A DNA stretch of 64,000 nucleotides from Deroplatys truncata (taxonomy: Eukaryota; Arthropoda; Insecta; Mantodea; Mantidae): the NCBI GenBank assembly GCA_030765065.1, contig CM060975.1, forward strand, positions 261,897,816-261,961,815. The letters run 5' to 3'. Both the position numbers and the translations under genes were made by a program. Below the pieces are notes generated by a model that worked only from the letters and a program-made list of their open reading frames with translations, did no database searches and was not told the DNA's origin. Positions 1-10,275 of the stretch are shown piece after piece; position 1 is the stretch's first letter, and every line of letters begins with the position of its first letter.

Positions 1-1461
1 ACAATTTTTCTTGTAAACTCTGGAATTGAAAATAAGTTTTATCATGTACAAGGGGCTTTAGAATTATCGTCAAAGCTGACAGCAACAGGAACTGTACTTT
101 AGATGGCGTGGTACAACCAGGTTAAGATATCGGGGGCATGTTTTAGTTCCTGTGATAAATTTTAGTGGTTTCCAAATCATTGCAATATCTCCAAGTTTAG
201 AACACAACAGAAACCCTATTTTGTAGTGAAATAACATGGCCTGCAGCGATAGTATAAAATACCTACTTAACAGTGGTCATTAATTTTCATATCACCACGC
301 ATTTGCCGCTTAGAATACGCAAAACACCATGTCCTAATTTTAATTCCAGTTGCTGCACCTTAATTTGGCATATGAAATCCATTTAAGTATTTTAACTCAG
401 GATGAATTCATATTTATCATTTACAAATTGTTTAAGAAATTGGTCCCTATACATAACCCCCACCTTCATACATACCAGGTGATTCAGCTGCCCCTAGGTA
501 TTCGTATCTGTGCAACCCGAAGTTTATAGTCTAAAATGAAAACATTGACTCTTTTATCAAACAAACTGTTGTTCTAGCTCTGTCCTTCTATTCATATTAT
601 ACACATGACCGCCATCAAAGACTAAAGGCCTGCATGAGTCAAGGAGCCGCGAAATGTTTTAAAAAGACGGTTTTTCATGGATATAATGCTTGCAAGGAAA
701 TAGAGGTATGTTTTCCCGAAGAGCAGCAGACAATACGTGTGTTCTAGCCGAGTGGATCAGCTGCCGGGATGTGGTAAAGCAACGGTTAGCTTCAGAACTT
801 CAAATCTAATACAAACATCAAAATGTTTTGGTTACTTTTTTCCTTTCTCCTTGCGTTTATTTTCTGTATTTTAGTACACTAATCTATTTATTTTTGTTAT
901 TGGCTCTCCTGTGAGCCAAGGACACAAGAATTACAATCATATGATTGTGTATTATGTTTAGGGTAATAATCTGTACCTATCTGGTGTTGTAACCGTGTCA
1001 ATTGGTTAGCTTTTATTCTTTTGGACACATATCGACGATATTAAATCTAACAGCTTTTGTTTCATGTTTAAACCTTATGTTTCACTTCTTCTACTGACAA
1101 TGGATTTGTAAATGTGCTAAGTTCACGGTAAACAGAATAATAAATTGTTAAAGAGCGTGGATTTCATCAACGAAGTAAATGTTCAAATGACGACTGCCTT
1201 CATCAATGCACACTTATGTACGTTGCCAGAAAGACCTTCTTGCATGCTGTAACATGACCGGTGTAATCTGCCTACATTCTTCACGTATGAATGCCCGGAA
1301 ATGATTTGGGTTTTGCGGTTCTTCTTTACGGTAGAAAAAACATGGTGATTATTCTATTTTGTACACATTTATAATATTATCAAAAATGTTCTTTTTACCA
1401 TAATATCACATTATAGCTCCAAAGAGAGAAAACAAAAGGTAATAAATTTTATGAACTTAAC
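1..1461. other. AT-rich stretch, no gene seen
   Basis: I see no ORF with recognisable similarity and no clear transposon end. A motif of about 45 bases near 478-525 (AGGTGATTCAGCTGC, then TGCAACCCG) recurs at 3530-3575. Around 746-800 there is a weak tRNA A-box-like string (TAGCCGAGTGG) with only a poor B-box after it, so I do not call a tRNA. Confidence 0.5.
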
Positions 1462-1535
1462 ACGACGGATTTGAACCCGCACTAAAGCGGCACAGTTGTA
1501 AAGCAACTATGATAATACCATTCGGCCAATACTAC
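1462..1535 (-). repeat. Degenerate tRNA-like sequence (SINE head or tRNA pseudogene)
   Basis: Read on the minus strand, this has an A-box-like string (TGGCCGAATGGT) and a B-box (GGTTCAAATCC) at tRNA spacing. Between them is an anticodon-like stem with arms AGTT and AACT around a 7-nt loop. The acceptor ends do not pair and the T-stem has two mismatches, so this is not a functional tRNA. A decayed SINE head or tRNA pseudogene fits. No SINE body could be delimited. Confidence 0.5.
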
Positions 1536-1842
1536 ATTGTGAGTTGGAGTTCCTATACGAATTAATAATAGCAAAACTCAACCCCACCACGAATCTTTAT
1601 ACGCTTTTTGCAACTTCATACAGCGTTTAGATGTTATTTTGGTAACTTTAACTCAAATAAACAAACTGCATTAGCCATTTCAATTACTGTATGAACTGAA
1701 ATAAGCCATAGTTCGTGACAGAAGAGAAATTATCTACCTAATGCTTAGCATTTTTTGACAAGGCTGTACAACGAACCTTTGTTGGTTGACGGCTTAAATC
1801 CAATTGGTCGCACTGCTAGATCTTCCATTTTGTTTTAAAATA

Positions 1843-1900
1843 GTTTTGTCAACCGATGCATGTAATAAGTTGTTTTGTCAACCGATGCATGTAATAAGTT
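1843..1900. repeat. 29-bp perfect tandem duplication
   Basis: Two identical 29-bp copies lie head to tail at 1843-1871 and 1872-1900, each beginning GTTTTGTCAACCGATGCATG. The identity suggests a recent slippage or duplication event. No coding context is visible. The rest of 1536-2554 shows nothing beyond a short (TA)n at about 2200. Confidence 0.9.
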
Positions 1901-2554
1901 GTTCCTTCAGGGGCGTTTTCAAAGGTGTGTATCAATGTATGCTAAAGAAAAAAAGTTTGTAAAATCAGCTTAAAGTGCCACTGAAGCTCCCATTGTCAGG
2001 GTGGGATGCTTTTGGCGTCGACATACATGACTATAGCATTCTGTCCCGTAAAACACTTATGCACCGAGTTATCTATCCCTCCTTTATAAAGTGTTATGCA
2101 AATCAGCTTTTAGAAGGAATTCAAGAAAGGCGTAAGTCACATATGTTTCTTAGCACGTTGCATAAATTCAAAATAAATAGAGGCAGCTGACTCACCTGGT
2201 ATATATATATATAACTTTTTTTTTGAGCAGCGCTACTACAGGTGACTAAACTTCGACTCCGCTTAGACTGTGTCACTATTCTCTTGTGACTGCCCAAAAT
2301 ACAAATCATGGACACACAAACAAACCAATGCACGAAGTTATAATCGATGTGAAATGAAGGGGTGGTTCCAATACCGGCTCTATGAAATAGTTTCGCTACA
2401 GTTGGTGCACAAGGAAGGGCTAAACCAATAATTCGACCTTCTGGAGGAGGAATTAATAATTTTATTTGTGATAATACTGGACGGCAGATTCATTTATATG
2501 AGATCTGGAGTTGATATAACAGAAATATTATTTGAAATAAAGTATAGGTATTAA

Positions 2555-2690
2555 GAGATCTACATTTTTGTATAGCACGTTTTTGTCTTTCTATTAGCGT
2601 TATACCAGTTATACAAATTCCTTCCGAATGAAGAGTGTCTTGTGGGCTATTCCTAGAACATTCAAGATATATACTGTATTTGCCTTGTGA
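2555..2690 (-). repeat. Family R fragment
   Basis: Minus-strand match to the middle of family R. The recognisable landmarks are the GATCTACATTTTTGT string, the 'ACCAGTTAT(G/A)CAAA' segment and the 'ACATTCAAGATATATA' segment, in the order seen in the better copies at 52860-53010. Both ends are missing or decayed. Confidence 0.6.
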
Positions 2691-4369
2691 ATCTCTTACA
2701 TATAATATAGTTCAATCAAAATCATCAAACATTTTTGAGAAATCTAATAGTTCCAACATGTTTGCACGTAAATGATAATAAAGGATAGTTTTGAACTGGA
2801 AGATGTGATGATGAACGGAGGCCTTTGTGATTGTGTTGACATTAGGCTTACCTTTGAAAGTTTTGTTCTCAGCGTTTCGCATATTTATTGTAGTAAATTG
2901 GCGATTCCACTTGGATATCTTATTTTCATAACAGTCAGCGTTTGTCCATCAGTTTATCTAAAACCATTCATCAAATTAAGCAATTTGGAACATGTTTGTT
3001 TTACTTCGTTTTGCTTCTTTATTCTGATAGGTTGTATTTTGTAAACACACTGTTTTATTGTAATATTCCTGAACTATTTATTTTCATGGAATTTTGCAAC
3101 GTCGGGCTTTTTCAAATAAATTTTGAGGAATATCTCTAAGCTGACAAGCGGAATAATGTTTTATTAGATTGACAATCAGCTTCCTATTTTATCTGCATAA
3201 GAATAACTTTTAGAGCGAAGTGAAGGCATTCTAAATTGAGTAACTATCTGTCGCTAAATGTAATTGAACAATACGCAGATATTTAAATATTTACTGTTTA
3301 TCGTGAGTACATCACCAATTCTGCTGTGGGCACGTTGACCACTCTGCTATGCAGCCGATAAGATCCTGACCTGCAGGGTATCTTGGATTACACAGCAGAA
3401 CTATTGCTGCAGCGAGACACCTGGGTCTTTGAAGGTTGCGCCAATGTTTCGTTTTCCAATACATTCTGCTTTGACGCCGGAAAAGGCGTCACTTTGAACA
3501 CTTCCCATGCTCGTATCACAAAAGCTCTTAGGTGATTCAGCCGCAGCGGTCTCATATCTATGCAACCCGCATACAAGAAAACAATGGAACTAAGCTTCTT
3601 TAGCACTTATTCGTTCCCGTTCCCAAATTGCATTGGTTGTTAAATGTCATAGCAATGCAAAGAAGTAGCGGGACGCTTGAAAAATGACAGCTCGTCTTAA
3701 ATTTAAGAGCAGGATGATCTGTACAGAAATTCATCAAATACCCTATATGTTGGAATGAACATGCATACGCAAACAGCAATTCTAATTTTAATATCGGAAT
3801 AATGTAGAGGAATAAAACGTTTAGCTTTAGTGTAATAAAGTTCTCTCTACACATGGTTTAGTGATGCAGTGTTTAAACTTAATGCTCAGGAATACTTGGA
3901 TTTTTCTTGTTCGCACAGTTCTTTCTAAATGTTATTATGGCGATATTCATTGATATTTAGTTAACGGTAGAAATTAATTAATGATAAAAAGGTTTTACAA
4001 AAGAAGCGGCAATAAATAGTTACAAGGATATAAGCAATACTCAGGGAACGATAATGCGCGTGCGTTTTAAACAATGCAACGGCAATAACATGACGGTGGT
4101 CTAATGTATGTGTGGTGTAAATTTACGAAAACCAAGTCGAAATGTTAAGGATAATGAAGGAAGAAATGTAAATTTTAATTTCACAATAAGCCAGAGAAAA
4201 CACACAAAGATAATTCGGTAGTCATGCCTCACATTAGGCCTGTAATGCTAACAATAATAGATGTTAATAGCAAAACGCATTGGTTACTTGTTATGAGTCT
4301 TGTATACGCCATTAATAAAAGAAACACATTATGTAAATACGAAGGAAGGAATACCCAAATAATTATTAT
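2691..4369. other. Stretch without recognisable gene
   Basis: Short ORFs only, none with a family signature. A second copy of the motif seen at 478 lies at 3530-3575 (AGGTGATTCAGC, then TGCAACCCG). A perfect 6-bp hairpin (GACGCC/GGCGTC) is at 3471-3488. No splice or promoter signals convincing enough to call. Confidence 0.4.
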
Positions 4370-5045
4370 TCTATCTATTCCCCCTTAGGAATGGCGAAGT
4401 GCAGCTCATATTCCAAGGACATTTGTGAACAATAAGGTAGAGTAAGAAATATTAATGTAGGTAGTTGACAATGCCTCGGAGTGGAGGAAATTAGGAAATG
4501 TTAAGAGTAAATTAAGAAAATAAGCTTTCTATTCATACTTCAGATTGGAGAAAACTAGTGGTAAACAATAAAAGAACCAGGAAATTTAAAACGGTTTATG
4601 CTGGGAATTAAAGAAGATTGAGACTGGAGGAAACTGGAAAACGATACGGACAAATTAGGGATAAAACCTGTTTAGATATTCACAACTCGTAGCCGAGAAA
4701 CGTTGTAGAAACCATGGAATATAAAGGAAAATAAATACTCTTATTTATCCTCGAATTAGGGTAAACTGGAAAATGATGAAGAATTAGGAGGAAGGCTCGG
4801 AAGAAAGTTGCAGAAATTGAGGGAGATGGAAGGAAAATTAAACTTATTTACTCTTAGACTGGAGAAAAACGATATGAAGATAAAACAAAATTAAAGCTGC
4901 TATTTATCCTCAGGTGGAAGACATTTATAAAAACAACGAAGATCAAGAAAAATTATATTTCCTATTCATCCTGGGAGTGAAGGTTACTTGAAAATTATAA
5001 GAAAAAGCAAAGAAGATCAAAAACGTTATTCATGCTTTCGGGAAA
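4370..5045. repeat. Degenerate purine-rich minisatellite
   Basis: A series of loosely repeated units of roughly 50-100 bp, each starting with a form of TTATTTATCCTC followed by a purine-rich GACTGGAGGAAA-like segment and an AAGAAGAT-like segment. Unit starts are near 4530, 4597, 4740, 4846, 4911, 4962 and 5027. Unit length varies and identity is low, so this is an old array. No protein reading frame follows the periodicity. Confidence 0.55.
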
Positions 5046-5052
5046 AAACAGT

Positions 5053-6295
5053 TCAAAGGAACTGTTGAACGTGACATCTTTCAGCTTCCAAGCATATATT
5101 GCAACAAGGACGAAATGCATCTCGTACTGTCTCGAAGAGAGAAGTGTCGCGAATTATTACATAGGCAGACATTATTCTCGCAAGCAGTTCCTCTTATGAG
5201 TTTATTGGTGTATCGCATACAAAGGCTCTTAATGTGATCCCATAAGAAATAATCTGGAAGAGTGAGATCAGGATAAAGTGGCGGCCAAGTAACAAGCCAT
5301 CTCGACCAATCCATCATCTGGGAATGTGTTGTTTAGATGATTTCTAACGTCCCTGTCGAAGTGGGCGGGAGCTCCATCATGCTGGAATCATATATGGCGT
5401 CGGAAGATAAGAGGGACGTCCTCCAGAAACCCGGGTAGAACATCAATCAAGAACTGGCGAAACACGTGACCATTTAGCCGAGGTGGAAGAAGATATGTAC
5501 CAAGATAATTGTAAATTATGTCAACCCAAATGTTGACACCAAACTTGTACTGACTGCTCCTCTGCACAATGGCATGTGGATTATCATGGCTCCACACATG
5601 GCGATTTCTCTGGTTGAGTGCCATTCCATCCCTTGTAAAACAACACTCGCCAGTGAAGAGCACTCAGGAAAAGATATCAGGCTTTTCGACGTGTTGTTCA
5701 GAAGCCCAGTTACAGAAACGCATTCGTCGACCGAAGTCTATGGTATCAAGTACTGTACTTTCAAAAGATAGAACGGAGGGAGTCGGTCTTCCTGCACTAA
5801 CCGCCACACACTCGAATGGTGTGTGCCCATTGTACGTGCAGTAGAACGCGTACTACCTAAAGGGGTCTCCTGAAACCTTCTGAGCACATCTTCCTCAAAT
5901 ACCGCGGTGCGGCGTCTTCATTTTTTCCCCCGAGTGGAGGAGTAAATGATCACTATCACTAACCACTAATCAATCACTAACCCCAGCCCCGATAGGAGTC
6001 GGAACTGCGAGTTTGGGACTCGCCAATAAATTGGCATACCTACTAAAAACTCCTCCACCGGAGTAAGAAAGGAGAAGTTTTGCAGCGGTACCACCTAAAG
6101 CACCCGCGCATTCTTCGTCTTCACCAGCAGCGTTTGGTCGATGCACCTCCGGGGATTCAGTTTTCCTTAGACGCTAGTGAACAGACTGAAAAGCTGAGGA
6201 GTGTGGATGAAGTCTGTTAGGCTTCCTCTGTAAAGTCGCGCAGCTTCATACGTATTGCCTTTAGCTTCCACTCGAAGCTGTAATCATTAATCGTC
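5053..6295 (-). pseudogene. Tc1/mariner-superfamily DDE transposase, broken
   Basis: Minus-strand remnant of an IS630/Tc1/mariner-type transposase of the kind common in insects. From the N-terminal side, about 6295-6116 encodes a decayed helix-turn-helix region with the conserved RP...GEDEE-like edge. 5912-5770 encodes EEDVLRRFQETP and SSVWRLV. 5670-5388 encodes GECCFTRDG (first catalytic region, D lost), NQRNRHVWSHDNPHA and the FGVNIW...PPRLNGHVF block. 5340-5250 encodes the PDLTLPDYFLWDH region. 5190-5053 encodes the C-terminal LLARIMSAYVIIRDT tail, ending at a stop at 5053-5055. Several frameshifts and stops make it inactive. A LINE 3' fragment (5921-6110) interrupts the N-terminal part. 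I could not find its terminal inverted repeats. Confidence 0.85.
5921..6110 (-). mobile_element. 5'-truncated LINE, 3' UTR only
   Basis: Minus-strand copy of the last 170 or so bases of the LINE-like element at 45994-47439. The shared blocks are TGCGCGGGTGCTTTAGG, GGTGGAGGAG, CATCGGGGCTGGGGT-like and CTCCTCCACTCG, followed by a short A-tail (T6 at 5921-5926 on the plus strand). It sits inside the transposase pseudogene. A direct repeat flanks it: CGTCTTCA at 5913-5920 and at 6116-6123. Truncation at the 5' end with a 3' tail is typical of target-primed reverse transcription. Confidence 0.85.
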
Positions 6296-7039
6296 ATATA
6301 AATTCCCTTTAGAAATGGCTTTATCACATTAAAGCTAAATGTTTTTTCTTCTGTATTATTCAAAAATTAAAATAACCATTACTATTTGCGTATGCATGCA
6401 CTTCTCATCTTAAACACAAGAAGAAAAACAAAGTGTATTTTTCAGAGAGAATCGAATACAGCACTATTTCGCTATAGTCAGCGAAGTTGCCAAGTGAGCT
6501 ATCCGTACTAATGACAACTAGCGCTTTCATAGTTATATTTGACTGTCTGCAAATGTATAGGAGTACTATCTCGTTATTCACTGAAGCTTCCCAAAAGGAA
6601 AATATGTTTATTTCAGAAAATCAAAGTTCACAAATGGAATGGGATGGCATCTTTAAAGTCACCACCATACATGTCGTTATGTTTAAAACATTACAGTATT
6701 TTATGTTGTGTGTTCATGCTCAATATTCATTCTTTTGATTTGCTTGATTACATTTAACAGCAGCGATAACAACAAATGGAGCAGTGCCGTATTCCATATC
6801 CTTCACAATCAACAATGTAGAATGAAAATAAAAAAAAGTAGTATTCGGCAGGGCTTGAAATTGGAATCTGGTGTTCCCTGCTTGAGAACTCCCTACTTCA
6901 CCACTGAGTTACACATATACTTCTTGGCAGTGCAGCAAATGCTTGTTTATACCATTGAGGTGGTATCTGAGGTATATTGGCTCAACATTTATTTTGGCTT
7001 ATTGCACATACAATCATGCGCTCTGGGACCATAAGCGTC
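6296..7039. other. Stretch without recognisable gene
   Basis: Three overlapping plus-strand ORFs (6487-6738, 6539-6757, 6708-7034) have ordinary AT-rich composition and no domain I recognise. I treat them as chance ORFs. No repeat ends were identified. Confidence 0.4.
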
Positions 7040-7256
7040 TTACAACCAATTGTTGCTCACAACATCCCTCTATAAGCCCTTAAAGTTAATCGGTCCAATT
7101 CTGAAACATCCTATATATAGCGTAGTTAAATTATATTCAAACCCACGCGCGCCTTTCTCTACGCGCAAGACCGCCCGCAGTCGCCGGGGAAATTACGCAG
7201 CAGAGGCAGACTAAAATCCTTACCTTATAATAGGCATTGGAAATGTTGAACTTCTG

Positions 7257-7610
7257 CTCTCAAACAGGCAGTATATTCTCGCTCACTCTCCGAAGCTCAG
7301 CAGCAAGAATTGTTGTGATTTCTTGCACAATGTTTTCTCTAAGTTCCTGTAGTGTGCGAGGATTGGAACGATACACTTTGTGTTTTAAAGAACCCCATAA
7401 ATAAAAATCACAACTTGCTAGGTCAGGAGAACGAGGGGGCCACAAATCAACACAAATTATTCTGTCATCAAACACCTCATTATTGCATGTAATGATTCGG
7501 CAGCCGTATGTGCTGTTGCAGAAACTTGCTGGAACCAACCACACGATTTCTTTTCTTCTGCCAAGCAATTGCAAAATGGCCTCAGAAGTAACCTCTGATA
7601 TCTGCATTTA
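7257..7610 (-). pseudogene. Tc1/mariner-type transposase C-terminal fragment
   Basis: A minus-strand ORF of about 115 codons. Residues 55-72 read LWPPRSPDLASCDFYLWG, the conserved segment around the third catalytic acidic residue of IS630/Tc1/mariner transposases, followed by LKHKVYRSNP and a family-typical helical tail (LQELRENIVQEI). The catalytic core before it is lost or too decayed to read. It belongs to the same broad superfamily as the remnants at 5053-6295 and 9050-9780 but is a different lineage by wording. An (AT)n tract starts 33 bases beyond its 5' side. Confidence 0.8.
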
Positions 7611-7641
7611 TTGTTTCATCAAAGAATATGGATAATAGCGC

Positions 7642-7642
<1 letters not shown>

Positions 7643-7704
<62 letters not shown>
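7643..7704. repeat. (AT)n microsatellite
   Basis: About 62 bases of uninterrupted AT dinucleotide repeat. It creates a spurious YIYI-repeat ORF on the plus strand that should not be annotated as protein. Confidence 0.97.
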
Positions 7705-7706
<2 letters not shown>

Positions 7707-8120
7707 TACTTCGTTTTTCAGTTCGGATCTACCGTTCTCTGCAGACTGTCAATAATTCTTTTTTTGGTTCTTTTATATCGACTGTACAGTGAGAGAGATC
7801 TGTTTCTAACAAGTGTAGAAGTTGCCTGTTGAGTTTATAGCCAAACGTCAAAGGAAAGAAACATGTGTCCTACAAGTCAACAGTTTCATCGCATGAACAC
7901 GAATCTATTAAACATATTCAGGGTTCATGGTTAGTTCAATCTTGACGAATGTACAGCACCCATTTTGTGTATAGGTGTAGCATCTAGTCGGCCGTGGTCT
8001 ATTCCTCACTCTGGCATTTGCTTTATTACTTTGGCACAATCTGTTTAGTTCCACAGTATGTAACAACGTATGTGTTGCATATTGAGGAGTTTGTAAAGTT
8101 GAGTGAAGTTGTAATAATTC

Positions 8121-8323
8121 TTACTTTCTCTACTAGTTACCCATGTTAAGCAGAGGAAGGACTGCATTTCATAAAAAATTTGATATCGAGATTTCACGTA
8201 AGTACATGTTTTGAGAGTCCCTCAATCCAAAAGATAGCATTTTTATAAAAGGGTGAGAGACAGACACAGACAAGAATAACTGATAAACAAAAAGTCGATT
8301 AAACACAAAACTTTATATACCTA
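8121..8323 (+). repeat. Family R, 5' part (interrupted)
   Basis: Begins TTACTTTCTCTACTAG and follows the family through GATATCGAGATTTCAC, ACATGTTTTGAGAG and the AAAAGTCGATTAAACACAAA segment. It is cut at a TA dinucleotide at 8322-8323 by the Tc1/mariner-type element. The sequence after that element (10276 onward, TATAAGTTCGGCATTTTACA) could be its continuation, but that match is weak. Confidence 0.7.
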
Positions 8324-10275
8324 CAGGGTGGAAGGTGACCTATGATCATCCTTGAAAAGTATGAATTTTTTGTAATGCATACCATAAGAAATCTTAATGC
8401 AGTTTTGCTGTTTTAAAGTAGTTTTTGTGAAAAAAGCAAACATTGCTTATTATTATTTATTATAATTTAAATGAAGATTTTAAGAAGCTTAAATACGTTT
8501 TCAAATATTTCATAGAGAGTATTGAAACATAAATATCTTCTGCATGTTTAAATACATTTTGAATTACAACAATTTGCAGTCTTAGTATTATTATAAGCTT
8601 TCGAAGTTTGTCTCAGTTAGATCTATATAATTAGCTACGAGACTACACAACATAACACTGAAAGATCAAAAGAAACGCATTTAAGCTGTTTTTTATAAAG
8701 AAACGCACTTCAGCTGTTGGTCTTTGCGCTTATGGCTTATTTTACGAAACAGTAGTTACAAAATGGTCGCTTTACTAATACCCAGTATCCTGAAATTCTA
8801 CTCATTTACAGTGAAACACATCTTAATATGGTATCTGCGGCAATAATTTATCCAGAAATATTTCCAAATAGACGAGCATCACATCATAGGGCATCATCTG
8901 TCAAAGAGTTCTAGACACAGGAAGCGTATCTCTTCATGTTGAAGGAGTTGGTCAAAGAAATGTTGCACAAGAAGAAGAAATCTTCACTTGGTGGAAGAAG
9001 ATCCTACAGGTAGCTGTCGTGATATAATCCATACTATCGGCGTATCCCATTGGACTGTTTTGAGAACATCAAAGAAGAATTGCTACGGGCTTGTCATACT
9101 CAGCTCGTCCAGTATATTTCTGAAGCAGATTATGCGCCAAGGGTAGCATTTTCCGAATGGTTTCTTCAACAAGGCGAGTCCTTCCCCCTTAAAATTCTTG
9201 CAATGGATGAAGCAACGTTTACCAGAAATGGAGTGATTAATTAGCATAATGCACACACTTAGGCGTACGATAATCCACACACAATATGACAAAACAGGTT
9301 TCAGCACATACTTTCTGTAGATGTTTGGTCAGGAATCATTGGAGACACATTAATCGGCCGTGTATTCTTTCTCGGATTTTGACAGGAGACACCCAGCTTC
9401 AGTTTCTTCAAGAAACCAGTTAACAGTTCTGCGCTAGGATGTTCCCCCAGTAGTAAGAAGTGATGTGCCTATCACATGATGGCGCACCTCCTCACATAAG
9501 TAGACCTGTGTGTGGCCATTACGCAACACCTACATAGAACGCTGGATCGCTCGGAATGGACCAATAAGATCGCCAGATGTAAATCCAGGCGATTGTTTTC
9601 TTTGGCACCACATGGAAACTCTGTATACATTACAGAAGTGCCTGATGTGGAAACATTGCAAACAATAAATACTTAGAGCAGCGGAAGTAATGAAAACAAC
9701 TTGGACATACTTCGTAGAGTGCAGCAAAATTGGAGAAAATGATGTGAACATGTGCGTTTGTTGAGGGGTGCACATTTTGAACAATTTTCCTAAGCATTAA
9801 AATTATATTCTCATTGGTTTTCTGTTCTTGTCTCGCTTTGATTATTCACAGAGTTATGTAATTTACAAAAAAGGACGTATGATCCTGTAACTTGGGTTTC
9901 TCAAGCCGTTATTTATCTTTTTAAATAAGTATTCCTATTAATAATAATTTGCGTAATATTGTAAGTGGTTCCTCACTTCCATATACCGTATGATATTTAG
10001 GTTACATTACAAACATATGTAGTTTTCTGTTTATTTGTATACCGGAAGTGTTTTATTTGTTCATTGTGATAGCAGTAGAAGCCGAAGAATTAAAAGTTAA
10101 CCTGTTGAAACTTTAATGATGAATTTGCTGTTTTGCAATGTTATGCAAAATAAATAGTAATTAGCTGAAGAACTGAAAGTCTTGTGGAAAACATTTATAA
10201 TTTATTAAGAAAAATACTCCAAAAACGTGATCTTTCATGGTTTAATAGGGTGACCATAGGTCACCCTCACCCATG
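8324..10275 (+). mobile_element. Tc1/mariner-superfamily DNA transposon, defective
   Basis: The termini form an imperfect inverted repeat of about 30 bp. The left end begins CAGGGTGGAAGGTGACCTAT at 8324, and the right end, read on the minus strand from 10275, begins CATGGGTGAGGGTGACCTAT. Both are flanked by TA (8322-8323 and 10276-10277), the target of this superfamily. The length is about 1.95 kb. Remnants of a plus-strand transposase lie between about 8840 and 9790. The element appears inserted into a family R copy. Confidence 0.85.
8840..9790 (+). pseudogene. DDE transposase of the 8324-10275 element, broken
   Basis: The best open block is 9050-9244. It includes ADYAPRVAFSEWFLQQ and the MDEATFTRNGVIN signature around the first catalytic aspartate. 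In other frames downstream are YDNPHTI, a FSVDVWSGIIGDTLIGRVFF block (9298-9380), and further decayed core and tail near 9420-9780. Upstream, about 8845-8890 reads YPEIFPNRR, the N-terminal helix-turn-helix region of the same transposase type. Several stops and frameshifts make it non-functional. It is the same general family as the minus-strand remnant at 5053-6295 but clearly a different copy. Confidence 0.85.

Noticed and set aside
746-800. tRNA-like A-box (TAGCCGAGTGG)
   Set aside because: No adequate B-box at the right distance.
1462-1535. Functional tRNA gene
   Set aside because: A-box and B-box are present, but the acceptor stem does not pair and the T-stem has mismatches.
7611-7832. 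73-codon ORF rich in Tyr-Ile repeats
   Set aside because: Translation of the (AT)n microsatellite; no independent coding evidence.
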